Assembly: GCF_963678865.1 (NCBI RefSeq)
Contig: NZ_OY787459.1
Span: 2,632,501 to 2,696,500 of the forward strand
Origin: Maridesulfovibrio sp.
Lineage (GTDB): Bacteria > Desulfobacterota > Desulfovibrionia > Desulfovibrionales > Desulfovibrionaceae
Direction: 5' to 3'
DNA: 64,000 nucleotides
Numbering within the stretch: position 1 is the stretch's first letter; the number at the start of each line of letters is the position of its first letter. Of the stretch, positions 29,864 through 38,920 are shown in pieces. The position numbers and the translations under genes were made by a program. The notes below the pieces were generated by a model, which was given only the letters and a program-made list of their open reading frames with translations, was not told the origin of the DNA and did not search any database.

Positions 29864-32740
29864 CTACCAGTCTACTGGAAGTCTAACTTTTTTCTTATCT
29901 TTATTAGTAAATAGCACGTATCCGTGTTCTTTGCCAAACAGGTAGACATCACGGGTAACAGCCACATCCTGTTTGCAGTATTCGGTGATCAGGTCCAGAC
30001 GTCCTTCTTTCCACCATGCAAGAGCCTGCAATCCGTCCGCGCTCTTGGCAGCGTCCAGTGTGGCCTGGGCTATGTTGTCCAGCTTCAGGCGGTAACCCAA
30101 CCGTTCGTATACTTTGAGCAGCAGGTCCAGTGTAGGCAGTCCTTTGTAGTTGAAGGCGTGGATGCCGGAGAGGACTTTGTAGTCAAAGCGTTCGATGTTG
30201 AAGCCGATAATCAGGTCCAGCTTCTGGACCCGTTCCATCATTTCGGGGATTTGGTCTTCCTCGTATTCAAAAAATTTGTCTTCAGTGGAATCGTAAAGCA
30301 CGGCAATAGAAATGCCCATGCGCTCGGCTTTGTTCCAGCCGCCCACATCCTGAGCCGAGCGGCGGGTTTCAACATCAAGTACACCGAAGCTTTTAGGGGC
30401 TTTGGAGCTTTCTTCTTTTTTAACTTCTTCGCCGAAAGGGACCAGTACCATTGCTAAATCCTCTATTTTTTCAGGTGGTTGTCCGTTGACTATATTTTCC
30501 AGAACATAGATGGCCGCCGCTTTATCGATGGGGCGGTTACCGGAACCGCATTTCGGGGAATGCACGCAGGTGGGGCAGCCCAGTTCACATTCACAGTCTA
30601 CAATGACCTGCAAGGTCCGTTCAAGGAGTTCTTCGGCCTGTTCAAAGGCCTGCATGGTCAATCCTGCTCCGCCGGGGATGCCGTCGTAAATGAATACCGC
30701 CGGGCCGTCGACCTGTTCATGCATGGGGGTTGAAATGCCGCCCAGATCGTTGCGGTCGGTGAGTACCAGAAGGGGGGTAATTCCGATAGCGGCATGCTCC
30801 ACAGCGTGGATGCCGCCCATGAAATGGATGAAATCATCTTCAGCCCTGCGTTTGATTTCCGGGGATATTTCCATCCATAGCCCTTGAGTTTCAAAAACAA
30901 CCGGAGGCATATCCAGAGGGACGATACCGAGCAGTTTTCCGCCCTTTACCGCCCGTTTTTCATATCCGGTAACCTGTTCGGTAACCCGAAGCCTGCCGAA
31001 GCGCATGACAATGCCGAAAACTTTTTTCTGCTTGTAGACCTCGAGAATTTCAGTGGATTTATTTTTGCGGGCTTTGGTGTAGTAGCCGACCCTTTCCTTG
31101 GATGCTTTGATCTTTTTGGATCCGAGGTCCAGCTCCTTGATGGCGTAAGTGGAACCCCGATGGATGTATACCGCTCCCTCATGAGCTTCGGAGTAGGCGC
31201 GTACTTCATCTATGGTGCCGATGGTTGCTCCATTGCCGGAGTCTTCAATGTGCATGGTCGCCCCGGCCCCGCGCAGGGAAACATCACGATGCGGACGTTT
31301 ACGGGTGGAATAGATTTCGTCACCACGTTTATTGCGTAGCAGCACGCCTTCCTTCTCCAGTTCGGTTACCCTTTTCCTGATTTCATCATCATGGAGCAGG
31401 TAGTCATTATCGCGCAAAGTCAGTTCCGCTGCGGCGCAGACCAGATGGCGTTGCATGATTACCGGATTGTAAGGATTGAGGACGGCGTTTTCAGCCGGAC
31501 GGGAAAAGAAGTCCTCCGGGTGGCGCATGAAATACTGGTCAAGGGCGTCTTCCTGCCCGATGAGGATAACCGCAGATTCGCGTTGGCTGCGTCCTACACG
31601 CCCGCCGCGCTGCAAAGTGGCCATGACAGATCCGGGATAGCCTACAAGGATGCACAGATCTAGTCCGCCTATGTCGATACCCAGTTCAAGGGCACTGGTT
31701 GATATAACCGCCAGCAGTTCACCGGAAGACATTCTCTGTTCGATATCGCGTCGTTCCTCGGGCAGGAATCCGGCTCTATAGGCACTGATGCGGTCCTTGT
31801 ATTCTCCTGCTTTCTCATTGACCCACATGGCGATAAGTTCGGTCATCTTGCGGGACTGGGTGTAAACAATGGTCCGTAATCCCCTTGCCAGTCCGGCCTT
31901 GAGCAGCTGGATGGCTGCACTGTAGGGCGAAACCACCGGATTGAAGAAAATATAATTGCGCTTACCGGAGGCCGCACCGGTTTCGGTTATGGGATGAACT
32001 TCAAGTCCGGTCAGATCACGACAGAGTTCAGCAGGGTTGCCCACTGTTGCTGATGAAAAGATAAAAGAAGGATTGGCTCCGTAATATTTGCAGATTCTGA
32101 GCAGGCGGCGGAAAACCATAGCCATATGTGAGCCCATCACTCCCCGGTAGGTGTGGACCTCATCGACCACGATGTGGGTCAGCCCGGCCAGAAAAGGCGC
32201 CCATTTTTCATGGTAGGGCAGCATGGAAAGATGCAGCATTTCCGGGTTGGTCAGAATTACTGACGGTGGGGTGTCTCGTATTTTTTTGCGTCTGTATGGT
32301 GAAGTGTCTCCATCATAAATTGCTGCTTCTGGGCGGGCATGTTCAGGTAGCAGGGCAGCCATCTCATTAAAAGTTTTGAGCTGGTCCTGCGCCAGTGCCT
32401 TGAGCGGGAAAAGGTAGAGGGCGTGTGAATCAGGATCGCGCAGACATTGTTCCAGTACGGGCAGGTTGTAGGTCAGGGTCTTTCCGCTGGCAGTGGGAGT
32501 GGCAACCACAACATTGCGCCCGGCACGGGCATAGTCGGTTGCTTCGGCCTGATGGGAATAGAGTCGTTCAATATCCCGGAAGCCGAGCACGGAATTAACC
32601 GACGTTGAGAAAGGGCGGCGCGGTTCAGCGAAGGAAGGATCGGTCCCGTCCATAATCCGGTGGTGGACCACCTGATCACCCATAGTCGGCGAGGCTAGTA
32701 ACGCGTGTATGTATTCCTGTATTCTGTCTTGATCGTGCAA
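29864..32740 (-). CDS. MrfA-like DEAD/H helicase with DUF1998 fused to a DEDD-type exonuclease domain
   Basis: A 958-residue protein. Residues about 60-450 are two helicase RecA domains: Walker A ATPTASGKT, DEVH box in IVVDEVHTYRG, SATVGNPAE, and motif VI QRGGRVGRS. Residues about 600-750 are a DUF1998-type zinc domain with the four-Cys set CECELGCPTCVHSPKC. Residues about 785-950 form an RNase H-fold nuclease: Asp789-x-Glu791 (DVET), GFNIERFDY, and Tyr921-x3-Asp925 (YCKQD). In Bacillus the helicase MrfA and exonuclease MrfB are separate proteins that act together in mitomycin-lesion repair; here both are in one chain. TTG start after GTCGGAG, which lies in a dispersed repeat. Confidence 0.88.
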   Translation of the reverse strand: MHDQDRIQEYIHALLASPTMGDQVVHHRIMDGTDPSFAEPRRPFSTSVNSVLGFRDIERLYSHQAEATDYARAGRNVVVATPTASGKTLTYNLPVLEQCLRDPDSHALYLFPLKALAQDQLKTFNEMAALLPEHARPEAAIYDGDTSPYRRKKIRDTPPSVILTNPEMLHLSMLPYHEKWAPFLAGLTHIVVDEVHTYRGVMGSHMAMVFRRLLRICKYYGANPSFIFSSATVGNPAELCRDLTGLEVHPITETGAASGKRNYIFFNPVVSPYSAAIQLLKAGLARGLRTIVYTQSRKMTELIAMWVNEKAGEYKDRISAYRAGFLPEERRDIEQRMSSGELLAVISTSALELGIDIGGLDLCILVGYPGSVMATLQRGGRVGRSQRESAVILIGQEDALDQYFMRHPEDFFSRPAENAVLNPYNPVIMQRHLVCAAAELTLRDNDYLLHDDEIRKRVTELEKEGVLLRNKRGDEIYSTRKRPHRDVSLRGAGATMHIEDSGNGATIGTIDEVRAYSEAHEGAVYIHRGSTYAIKELDLGSKKIKASKERVGYYTKARKNKSTEILEVYKQKKVFGIVMRFGRLRVTEQVTGYEKRAVKGGKLLGIVPLDMPPVVFETQGLWMEISPEIKRRAEDDFIHFMGGIHAVEHAAIGITPLLVLTDRNDLGGISTPMHEQVDGPAVFIYDGIPGGAGLTMQAFEQAEELLERTLQVIVDCECELGCPTCVHSPKCGSGNRPIDKAAAIYVLENIVNGQPPEKIEDLAMVLVPFGEEVKKEESSKAPKSFGVLDVETRRSAQDVGGWNKAERMGISIAVLYDSTEDKFFEYEEDQIPEMMERVQKLDLIIGFNIERFDYKVLSGIHAFNYKGLPTLDLLLKVYERLGYRLKLDNIAQATLDAAKSADGLQALAWWKEGRLDLITEYCKQDVAVTRDVYLFGKEHGYVLFTNKDKKKVRLPVDW

Positions 32741-32743
32741 TTG

Positions 32744-32866
32744 ATGTCTCCGACGGCCTTGCCTGGGGCTATGACTTGATGCGCTATAGCGCTTTTTGAT
32801 GAAAAGATTTCGCCTCCGGCGGCCTAAGGAGCTAAGCCCCTTTGGAATCCCTATTAGTTAAAATAG
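32744..32866. repeat. Dispersed intergenic repeat, copy 7 (compound)
   Basis: Two repeat heads, TCTCCGACGGCC and GCCTCCGGCGGCC, flank GATGCGCTATAGCGCTTTTTG, which matches a segment at 25.89 kb. The tail AAGCCCCTTTGGAATCCCTA is the family end. Lies in the leader of the helicase gene. Confidence 0.6.
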
Positions 32867-32921
32867 GTTTATTTTTGGTTCAGGTGAATAGAGTCATCAT
32901 GGAATCAAAATTCGTCAATAA

Positions 32922-32957
32922 AAAAAAGGACCGTGCGTAAAGCACACGGTCCTTTTG
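32922..32957. terminator. Terminator after sstT
   Basis: The stem AAAGGACCGTG/CACGGTCCTTT with A-run and T-run flanks lies beyond the dispersed repeat that follows sstT on the minus strand. Confidence 0.75.
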
Positions 32958-32963
32958 ATATGC

Positions 32964-33043
32964 AAGCTGGCGAAGCCCAAATAAAAGTTTTTGGGATTCT
33001 TAACCCCTTTTGCAAAAAGGGTTAAGCCGCCGGAGGCATTGTC
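32964..33043. repeat. Dispersed intergenic repeat, copy 8
   Basis: A typical full copy: GCGAAGC, TTTTTGGGATTCTTAA, hairpin CCCCTTTTGCAAAAAGGG, end TTAAGCCGCCGGAGGCATT, ending at the sstT 3' end. Confidence 0.75.
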
Positions 33044-34285
33044 TTATGCTTTTACAGTTTCACCTGCAACTTCTTCACGCTTGGCTGCGATATCGGCGGC
33101 AGCGGTGAAGATTACGTCGGTGGAGCTGTTGAGTGCGGTCTCAGCGGAGTCCTGAATTACACCAACGATGAAACCTGCAGCAACAACCTGCATGGAGATT
33201 TCGTTGGGAACACCGAACAAGGAACATGCGAGAGGGATCAGCAGCAGGGAACCGCCGGCAACACCTGAAGCACCGCATGCGGATACGGAAGCGATGATGC
33301 TGAGCAGCAGTGCAGTTGCCACATCAACCTGAATACCGAGGGTATGTACTGCAGCAAGGGTCATAACGGTGATGGTGATTGCTGCGCCGCCCATGTTTAC
33401 GGTCGCTCCGAGAGGGATGGATACGGAGTAGGTATCTTCGTGCAGGTCGAGTTTTTTGCACAGCTCCATGTTTACAGGGATGTTTGCTGCTGAACTGCGG
33501 GTAAAGAATGCGGTGATGCCGCTTTCACGCAGGCAGGTCAGAACCAGCGGATAGGGGTTGCGCTTGGTCTTCATGAAGACAATGGCCGGGTTTATGATCA
33601 GGGCAATGGTACCCATGGAAATGAGCAGAACCATGATCAGATGGCTGTAGCCTGCCAGCGCGGAAAAACCGGTGGTGGCGATGGTGTTGGATACCAGACC
33701 GAAAATACCGAGGGGAGCAAAGCGGATAACCAGCTTAACAACTCCTGATACACCTTCGGAAATATCGTTCAGAACCTGTTTGGTAGCATCGCTTGCATGC
33801 TGGAAAAAGAAGCCGAGAGCAAGAGCCCAGGCAAGGATACCGATGAAGTTACCGGTGTAGAGGGCGTTGACCGGGTTATCAACTATCTTGAAAAGCAGGG
33901 TATTCAGAACTTCAGCAATGCCTCCGGGAGGTGTTGCACTGGTGTCAGTAGCAACAAGGGTAAGTGTGGTGGGCATGAGGAAGCTCATGGTTACCGCAAC
34001 GAGTGCGGCCATGAAGGTGCCAATAAGATAAAGAAAAATAATGGAACGCATGTTGGTGTGCGTGCCTTTTTTCTGGCTGGCAATGGACGCCGCAACAATC
34101 ACGAAAACAAGAATGGGAGCAACAGCTTTCAGACCTTTAACAAAAAGGCTTCCCAGAATGCTTATGGATTTTGCTGCTTCAGGAGCAAAAGTTGCTAAAG
34201 CAATACCTGCAGCAATACCGATCATGATCTGTACCACCAGACTACCGGATGCAATGCGTTTAAAGATGTTGGAAGTTTGAGTCAT
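33044..34285 (-). CDS. sstT: Sodium:serine/threonine symporter
   Basis: A 413-residue inner-membrane protein of the dicarboxylate/amino acid:cation symporter family, best matching SstT, which imports serine and threonine with Na+. About eight membrane spans plus re-entrant loops. The motif [20 protein letters not shown] and the NMGGAAITI substrate/Na+ site are present. ATG 34285 is preferred over 34291 because GGGGG lies 6 bp upstream of it. Monocistronic, with a long AT-rich region upstream. Confidence 0.92.
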   Translation of the reverse strand: MTQTSNIFKRIASGSLVVQIMIGIAAGIALATFAPEAAKSISILGSLFVKGLKAVAPILVFVIVAASIASQKKGTHTNMRSIIFLYLIGTFMAALVAVTMSFLMPTTLTLVATDTSATPPGGIAEVLNTLLFKIVDNPVNALYTGNFIGILAWALALGFFFQHASDATKQVLNDISEGVSGVVKLVIRFAPLGIFGLVSNTIATTGFSALAGYSHLIMVLLISMGTIALIINPAIVFMKTKRNPYPLVLTCLRESGITAFFTRSSAANIPVNMELCKKLDLHEDTYSVSIPLGATVNMGGAAITITVMTLAAVHTLGIQVDVATALLLSIIASVSACGASGVAGGSLLLIPLACSLFGVPNEISMQVVAAGFIVGVIQDSAETALNSSTDVIFTAAADIAAKREEVAGETVKA

Positions 34286-34690
34286 ATTCATCCCCCGTGT
34301 TTTAAAAAAAATTTATGCTAGACGGATTTCGTCATAGGTAGATGTTGTGAATATTGTCAACAAATTTGTTTAAAACAGGTAATCGATTAATTTATGTGTG
34401 TGTTTTTTTCGTGTTCAGCAAAAAAACAATAAGCAAAACACAAGCATAGATAGTTGCATAACATTGGGTTAATATTGTATGTTAAAAGATTTCTATTGTA
34501 AGATTGAATGAATAATCAAACAGTGCATTAGATTAACATAGAATGATATCGTAAAATATTTTAGTTATTTTTCGTAATTATTAAAATTTAGCGTAAATTT
34601 TAACTAAAACGTAAAATTTATGATTGACTTGAATGGTTGACTATCAAGCTTAAAAAGTATGGAATATGAAGGATAAAACAGGGAAAAAAC
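34286..34690. promoter_or_regulatory. AT-rich divergent intergenic region with repeated CGTAA words
   Basis: This 400-bp gap lies between the divergent sstT and CDF genes. It holds four plus-strand CGTAAW words at 34550, 34573, 34592 and 34610, each followed by A/T-rich sequence resembling AATTTTA, with 18-23 bp spacing (about two helical turns). There is also a palindrome ACAAATTTGT near 34360. No gene is seen. A regulator-binding array is possible. Confidence 0.4.
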
Positions 34691-35641
34691 ATGTCTGAAT
34701 CACCACAGAAGTACATTTACTACTCAATTGCGGCTTCAGTTATAACTATGATCCTTAAAACATGGGCATGGTACTTAACTGATTCAGTCGGGTTGCTTTC
34801 TGATGCATTAGAAACGCTGGTCAACCTTTCTGCTGCTCTCTTTGCCCTGGCAACCCTTACTAAGGCCCTCAAACCTGCTGATGACAACCACGCTTACGGA
34901 CACGGCAAGGCGGAGTATTTTTCCAGCGGGGCGGAGGGCATGCTTATTCTTATTGCGGCAGTGGGTATTGTTTATGCCTCAGTGGAAAGATTCATGAGTC
35001 CGGAAGTTCCTCAGAACCTTGGTGCCGGCCTTGGAATAGCCCTGCTTTCCTCGGTTGTTAATTTTGCAACTGCCAAGATTATGCTAAAAGGCGCTGCGGT
35101 TCATGATTCAATTACCCTTGAGGCAGACGCAAAACATCTCCTGACTGATGTATGGACTTCCATAGGATTGGTTGCCGGGCTGGGAGTAATGCTTTTTACC
35201 CCTCCGTCTTGGGCTTTTATTGACCCCGCAATTGCCATGATTATGGGCGGAAATATTGTATTTACCGGATTTTCTTTGATCAAAAAGTCATTTTCAGGAC
35301 TTATGGATAATGCTCTGCCCCATGAAGAGTTGCTGGTTATTGACACCGCCATCCGCACTTGTGGAGGGGAGGATATTCTTTACCACGGCTTGCGGACCCG
35401 CAAGGCCGGATCGCATCGTTTTATTGATTTTCATCTGCTCTTGCCGGGTGATTCTACTATTACCGATTCCCATCATTTATGTACGGAGATTGAAAACTGT
35501 ATTAAGTCTGATTTGAAGAATTGCCACGTGACCATCCATGTGGAGCCCAAAGAAGATGTCGCTTCTTATGATTGTGAGGAGACGGGCGGGCTTTGCGGTT
35601 CCATGGTCAGGCTCAAAGCAAGTTTCGGGGACAAAGATTAA
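34691..35641 (+). CDS. Cation diffusion facilitator (CDF) family metal efflux transporter
   Basis: A 316-residue inner-membrane protein with six predicted spans (residues about 10-205) and a cytoplasmic C-terminal domain (about 210-300). The metal sites are visible as SDALETLVN in helix 2, HAYGHGKAEYFSS between helices 2 and 3, and DAKHLLTDVW in helix 5. The first site is D-x3-E rather than H/D-x3-D, which is unusual and may alter metal preference. The family exports Zn, Fe, Mn or Co in exchange for protons. It lies 6 bp before the hydrolase gene and is probably cotranscribed with it. Confidence 0.88.
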   Translation: MSESPQKYIYYSIAASVITMILKTWAWYLTDSVGLLSDALETLVNLSAALFALATLTKALKPADDNHAYGHGKAEYFSSGAEGMLILIAAVGIVYASVERFMSPEVPQNLGAGLGIALLSSVVNFATAKIMLKGAAVHDSITLEADAKHLLTDVWTSIGLVAGLGVMLFTPPSWAFIDPAIAMIMGGNIVFTGFSLIKKSFSGLMDNALPHEELLVIDTAIRTCGGEDILYHGLRTRKAGSHRFIDFHLLLPGDSTITDSHHLCTEIENCIKSDLKNCHVTIHVEPKEDVASYDCEETGGLCGSMVRLKASFGDKD

Positions 35642-35647
35642 CAGCTG

Positions 35648-36331
35648 ATGATGAAGTGCCGTAAAATCAATCATTTCCATATGGGGATTGAACTTGGAAG
35701 TATCCTGCTGCTACCGGAAGGCGTAGGTTTGTTTCCGGCTGTTTTGCTTTTCCATGAATATACAGGGCTGAATGATGTTACTGTAAACCATGCAAAGCGT
35801 ATTGCCGCAAAGGGCTATGCCGTTCTCGCCGCCGATTTTTACGGAGTACGTAACCGCCCATCATCTGTAGATGAAGCGCGCGTCATCCATCGTATCTATC
35901 GCAATGATCGCCTGCTCATGCGTGAACGGTCTAAAGCCTGTCTTACAGCTCTGCTTGATCAGCCTGAAGTTGATCCGTCCAGCATTTATGCCCTTGGGTT
36001 TTCATTCGGCGGAGGAGCGGCATTAGAACTGGCCCGTACCGGATTCGGGCTAAAAGGTGCTGCGTCGGTTTACGGTTATCTGGATACGAGTCATCCGGTT
36101 GTTCCTGGTGAGATTAAATGCCCACTACTTGCAATTCATGTAAATAGTGACCCAGTGGTTCCTGAAGAGCATCTGCAGATGTTCGAATGTGAAATGCATT
36201 CAGCTGACGTTGATTATGATCTGATCCGGCTGGATAATGCCCACCATGGCTTTGCAAATCCTGAAGATGATGTGTTTGATGAAAATCTTGCTGAAGAGAT
36301 GTGGGATACTGTGCTGGGCTGGATGGAGTGA
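35648..36331 (+). CDS. Dienelactone hydrolase family protein
   Basis: A 227-residue alpha/beta hydrolase. FHEYTGLND near residue 36 supplies the conserved Glu of the family. The nucleophile elbow is GFSFGGGAAL (about residue 118), where serine replaces the cysteine of classical dienelactone hydrolase. Asp lies in VNSDPVVPEEH and the catalytic His in DNAHHGFANP. Substrate unknown. Its start is 6 bp after the CDF gene, with a weak ribosome-binding site, suggesting coupling. A terminator follows. Confidence 0.85.
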   Translation: MMKCRKINHFHMGIELGSILLLPEGVGLFPAVLLFHEYTGLNDVTVNHAKRIAAKGYAVLAADFYGVRNRPSSVDEARVIHRIYRNDRLLMRERSKACLTALLDQPEVDPSSIYALGFSFGGGAALELARTGFGLKGAASVYGYLDTSHPVVPGEIKCPLLAIHVNSDPVVPEEHLQMFECEMHSADVDYDLIRLDNAHHGFANPEDDVFDENLAEEMWDTVLGWME

Positions 36332-36365
36332 AAAAATCAGTTGAGTGTTGATTTCTATAATTAAC

Positions 36366-36399
36366 AAAAACCCCGGTACGCCGGCACCGGGGTTTTCAG
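36366..36399. terminator. Bidirectional terminator
   Basis: The stem AACCCCGGT/ACCGGGGTT with flanking A and T runs lies between the convergent hydrolase and nitroreductase genes. Confidence 0.8.
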
Positions 36400-36416
36400 A
36401 GAAAAAAAAACTGGTT

Positions 36417-36926
36417 CTACCAGCTGTTGCGGTGAACTCTTTCTTCTTTATAACGGTCTTTTTTCTTTGATTCCTGTTTTGGATGGCCGATGACTATGAA
36501 GCCTAGCGGAATGACCTGCTCGGGCAGATTGAACAGTTTTTTGAAGCCCGCAACTCTTTCCTCGATGGGATGGATTCCGGTCCAGACCGCTCCCAGTCCT
36601 TTAGCATGGGTTGCCAACAACAGATTCTGGATAGCAGCTGAACAATCCTGAACCCAGTATCCGGCATATTTTTCAAGACTTAGATCGCCGCAGACCAGAA
36701 TGCCCAGCGGAGCGGTTTTAGCCATGGCAGCGTACTCGTTGATATTCGGGACTGCATCAAGTTTTTCACGATCCTCTACAACAATGAACTGCCAAGGCTG
36801 GGCATTTCCTGCACTGGGAGCCATCATGGCCGCACCGAGGAGTTCTTTGATCTCTTGTTCGGAAACGGGTTTATCTTCAAATTTTCTAATGCTTCTGCGG
36901 GAATAGATCGCTTCGAATACATCCAT
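36417..36926 (-). CDS. Nitroreductase family protein
   Basis: A 169-residue FMN-dependent oxidoreductase. The N-terminal YSRRSIRKFEDKPV binds the FMN phosphate; AAMMAPSAGNAQPWQFIVVED and the C-terminal GLGAVWTGIHP, with IPLGFIVIGHP, are standard. Such enzymes reduce nitro, quinone or flavin substrates with NAD(P)H; the physiological substrate is unknown. ATG after CGGAG, spacing about 9. Monocistronic. Confidence 0.9.
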   Translation of the reverse strand: MDVFEAIYSRRSIRKFEDKPVSEQEIKELLGAAMMAPSAGNAQPWQFIVVEDREKLDAVPNINEYAAMAKTAPLGILVCGDLSLEKYAGYWVQDCSAAIQNLLLATHAKGLGAVWTGIHPIEERVAGFKKLFNLPEQVIPLGFIVIGHPKQESKKKDRYKEERVHRNSW

Positions 36927-37312
36927 TTCAGTTATCTCCGTTAAAAATTAGATTTCATGAATGACTTCCTATAACACGTTGTTCCAAAAATCAGATCATA
37001 TTTTTGTCTGAATAAAAGGGTGTCATTTTGACTGGTTCAGCAGCAACGGTGATAGGCCATGCATCAATTTTTATTTGAAGTGATAAGATAAATTATAAAT
37101 AGTACTTGATTTAATATTATATTGTTATATTCTATCCATAATCACACCCCTGATTTGGTCTGAAATACTTTTGGTTATTTTGCAGTCCAACCCCTTGGCG
37201 GTGCCGTTCTCCTCCCTCGCTAACCGTTCGGTACCGCCATCCTTTTCCTAAAAAAAGGGTACGATCCTTAAAGATCGTACCCTTTTTTTGATTTCATATT
37301 ATTCGTAAACCG
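36927..37312. other. Intergenic region with a possible structured RNA
   Basis: Left part (36927-37140) is AT-rich with no gene. On the plus strand, 37195-37240 folds as GGCGGT-CCG...CGG-ACCGCC around a pyrimidine-rich loop and is followed by CCTTTTCC. The terminator of the NSS operon lies at 37252-37288. A small RNA is possible, but I do not recognise a family. Confidence 0.35.
37252..37288. terminator. Terminator of the NSS symporter operon
   Basis: The perfect 11-bp stem GGGTACGATCC/GGATCGTACCC-like arms with A7 and T7 flanks lies 25 bp after the 31-codon gene on the minus strand. Confidence 0.85.
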
Positions 37313-37408
37313 CTATTTATTTTTAAATGCGATACGAAAACAGGCGATTGCTCCACCCCAGGTAATAAAGAGGCCGAAGAGCATCATGATAATTGCGCTT
37401 GTAGTCAT
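37313..37408 (-). CDS. Small NSS-transporter partner, MetS-like (31 residues)
   Basis: A 31-residue single-span protein, MTTSAIIMMLFGLFITWGGA followed by IACFRIAFKNK, starting 3 bp after the stop codon of the NSS symporter gene. Its site AGGGGAT overlaps the end of that gene, so it is translationally coupled. Short one-span proteins of this pattern (WGG in the middle of the span, basic tail) are known small subunits of methionine/alanine NSS importers. The tight position, terminator and composition support a real gene despite its size. Confidence 0.75.
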   Translation of the reverse strand: MTTSAIIMMLFGLFITWGGAIACFRIAFKNK

Positions 37409-37411
37409 GGT

Positions 37412-38920
37412 TTATCCCCTTTTAAGGAAGCTTTTATTTGTGGAAGAGACTCCTGCAAATGCCCGTTCCTGACTGGACAAGGCAAAGCCGATAACAAGGC
37501 AGAGGGCGATAATTGCCCAGCCGAATGCGATAATGGCAGTGTTGGAGTATCCACCGTAGTTTTTGGAGATATCACCGATGAAGTTGGTAACGATCATGAA
37601 ACCGAGCATGGCCGGAACCACGAAACGCAGGCTGTTCATCCACAGGGAGCCGACAGTGATTTCAGAGGTTTTGTTAACATGAACACGCATTTCATCGAGG
37701 TTGCAGAACCAGGCGATAAATACGATTTCAATGAAACCGCCGATGAGGATACCGAAGTTGTTGACAAAGTGGTCAACGATATCGAGCAGCAGCAGACCGC
37801 CGCCGGTGGTGAATACGATGCTGACCAGAAAGCCGAGGGTGCAGCAGATTGCTACAGCTTTTTTGCGGGTGACACCGAATTTATCAATGACAGCGGAAGT
37901 AATAACTTCGTTGATAGAGATCATGGATGAGAGACCGGCAACAACCAATGCCAAGAAGAAGAGTACACCGAAGAAAACAGGTGCGGGCATAAGGTTGATA
38001 GCGGTGGGCAGGGTAATGAAGGCAAGGCCAACACCTGCGCCTGCAACTTCGCTGATGGGTACGCCCTGCTGCTGGGCCATGTAGCCGAGTACGCTGAAGA
38101 TCATGATACCGGATATGATACTGAATCCGCAGTTAATGAATACGGTCATGCAGGCGTTGTTGTTGATGTCGGATTCTTTGGGCAGGTAGCTGGAGTAGGA
38201 GAGCATAATTCCGAACCCGATGGAAAGGCTGAAGAAAATCTGGCCGAATGCGTCGGCCCAGACTTTGCCGTTCATGATAGCGGAGAAGTCGGGCTTGAAG
38301 AGCCAGTTAACTCCGTCCATGGCGCCGGGAAGCATCAGTCCCCTGCCGATGAAAATAAACACGAGCAGGAAAAGAAGGGGCATGAAGATTTTGTTGACCC
38401 TTTCGATACCGGCTTTAACTCCGGTGAATAGGGCAATGAAGGTAAATGCCCAGGCTGCAGCTGTTGCCAGAAAGATGGATCCCTGTACGTTACCCATGTT
38501 CATGGGGGAGTCGGTCAGGCCGAGAAAGCTTCCGAAGAAGAAGTCCTTGGGTGCTGCCCCCCAACCTTGAGTAAAGGCCAGGCCCACGTAGTTCATCGCC
38601 CATGCGATAACTACTACATAATAAGAGGCAATGATGAATGATACCACTACCTGCCACCAGCCGAGCCATTCCCATTTTTTGGAAATGGATGAGAAAATTT
38701 TTGGCGCTGAACCCTTGAATCTCTGGCCGAGGCCGAATTCAAGAATCATGAAGGGGATACCCGCAGCAAGCATTGCTACAAAGTAGGGGATGAGAAATGC
38801 ACCACCGCCGTTTTCATAAACCATGTAAGGAAAACGCCAGATGTTTCCCAACCCGATTGCAGATCCTACCGCGGCAAGAATAAAGCCGGAACGGGAACCC
38901 CAAGTTTCTCTTTTTTGCAT
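37412..38920 (-). CDS. Neurotransmitter:sodium symporter (NSS) family transporter
   Basis: A 502-residue inner-membrane protein with about 12 spans. The N-terminal SAIGLGNIWRFPYMVYENGGGAF (ion and substrate site of the LeuT fold; shown in part as GLGNIWRFPYM) and the SFFSLSIGFG-like segment FFSLSIGFGIMLSYSSY are typical. It imports amino acids with Na+; the small partner encoded next to it points to a methionine/alanine-type importer. ATG 38920 is used because AAGGAG lies about 10 bp upstream; the longer frame begins in leader DNA. Operon of two genes. Confidence 0.92.
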   Translation of the reverse strand: MQKRETWGSRSGFILAAVGSAIGLGNIWRFPYMVYENGGGAFLIPYFVAMLAAGIPFMILEFGLGQRFKGSAPKIFSSISKKWEWLGWWQVVVSFIIASYYVVVIAWAMNYVGLAFTQGWGAAPKDFFFGSFLGLTDSPMNMGNVQGSIFLATAAAWAFTFIALFTGVKAGIERVNKIFMPLLFLLVFIFIGRGLMLPGAMDGVNWLFKPDFSAIMNGKVWADAFGQIFFSLSIGFGIMLSYSSYLPKESDINNNACMTVFINCGFSIISGIMIFSVLGYMAQQQGVPISEVAGAGVGLAFITLPTAINLMPAPVFFGVLFFLALVVAGLSSMISINEVITSAVIDKFGVTRKKAVAICCTLGFLVSIVFTTGGGLLLLDIVDHFVNNFGILIGGFIEIVFIAWFCNLDEMRVHVNKTSEITVGSLWMNSLRFVVPAMLGFMIVTNFIGDISKNYGGYSNTAIIAFGWAIIALCLVIGFALSSQERAFAGVSSTNKSFLKRG

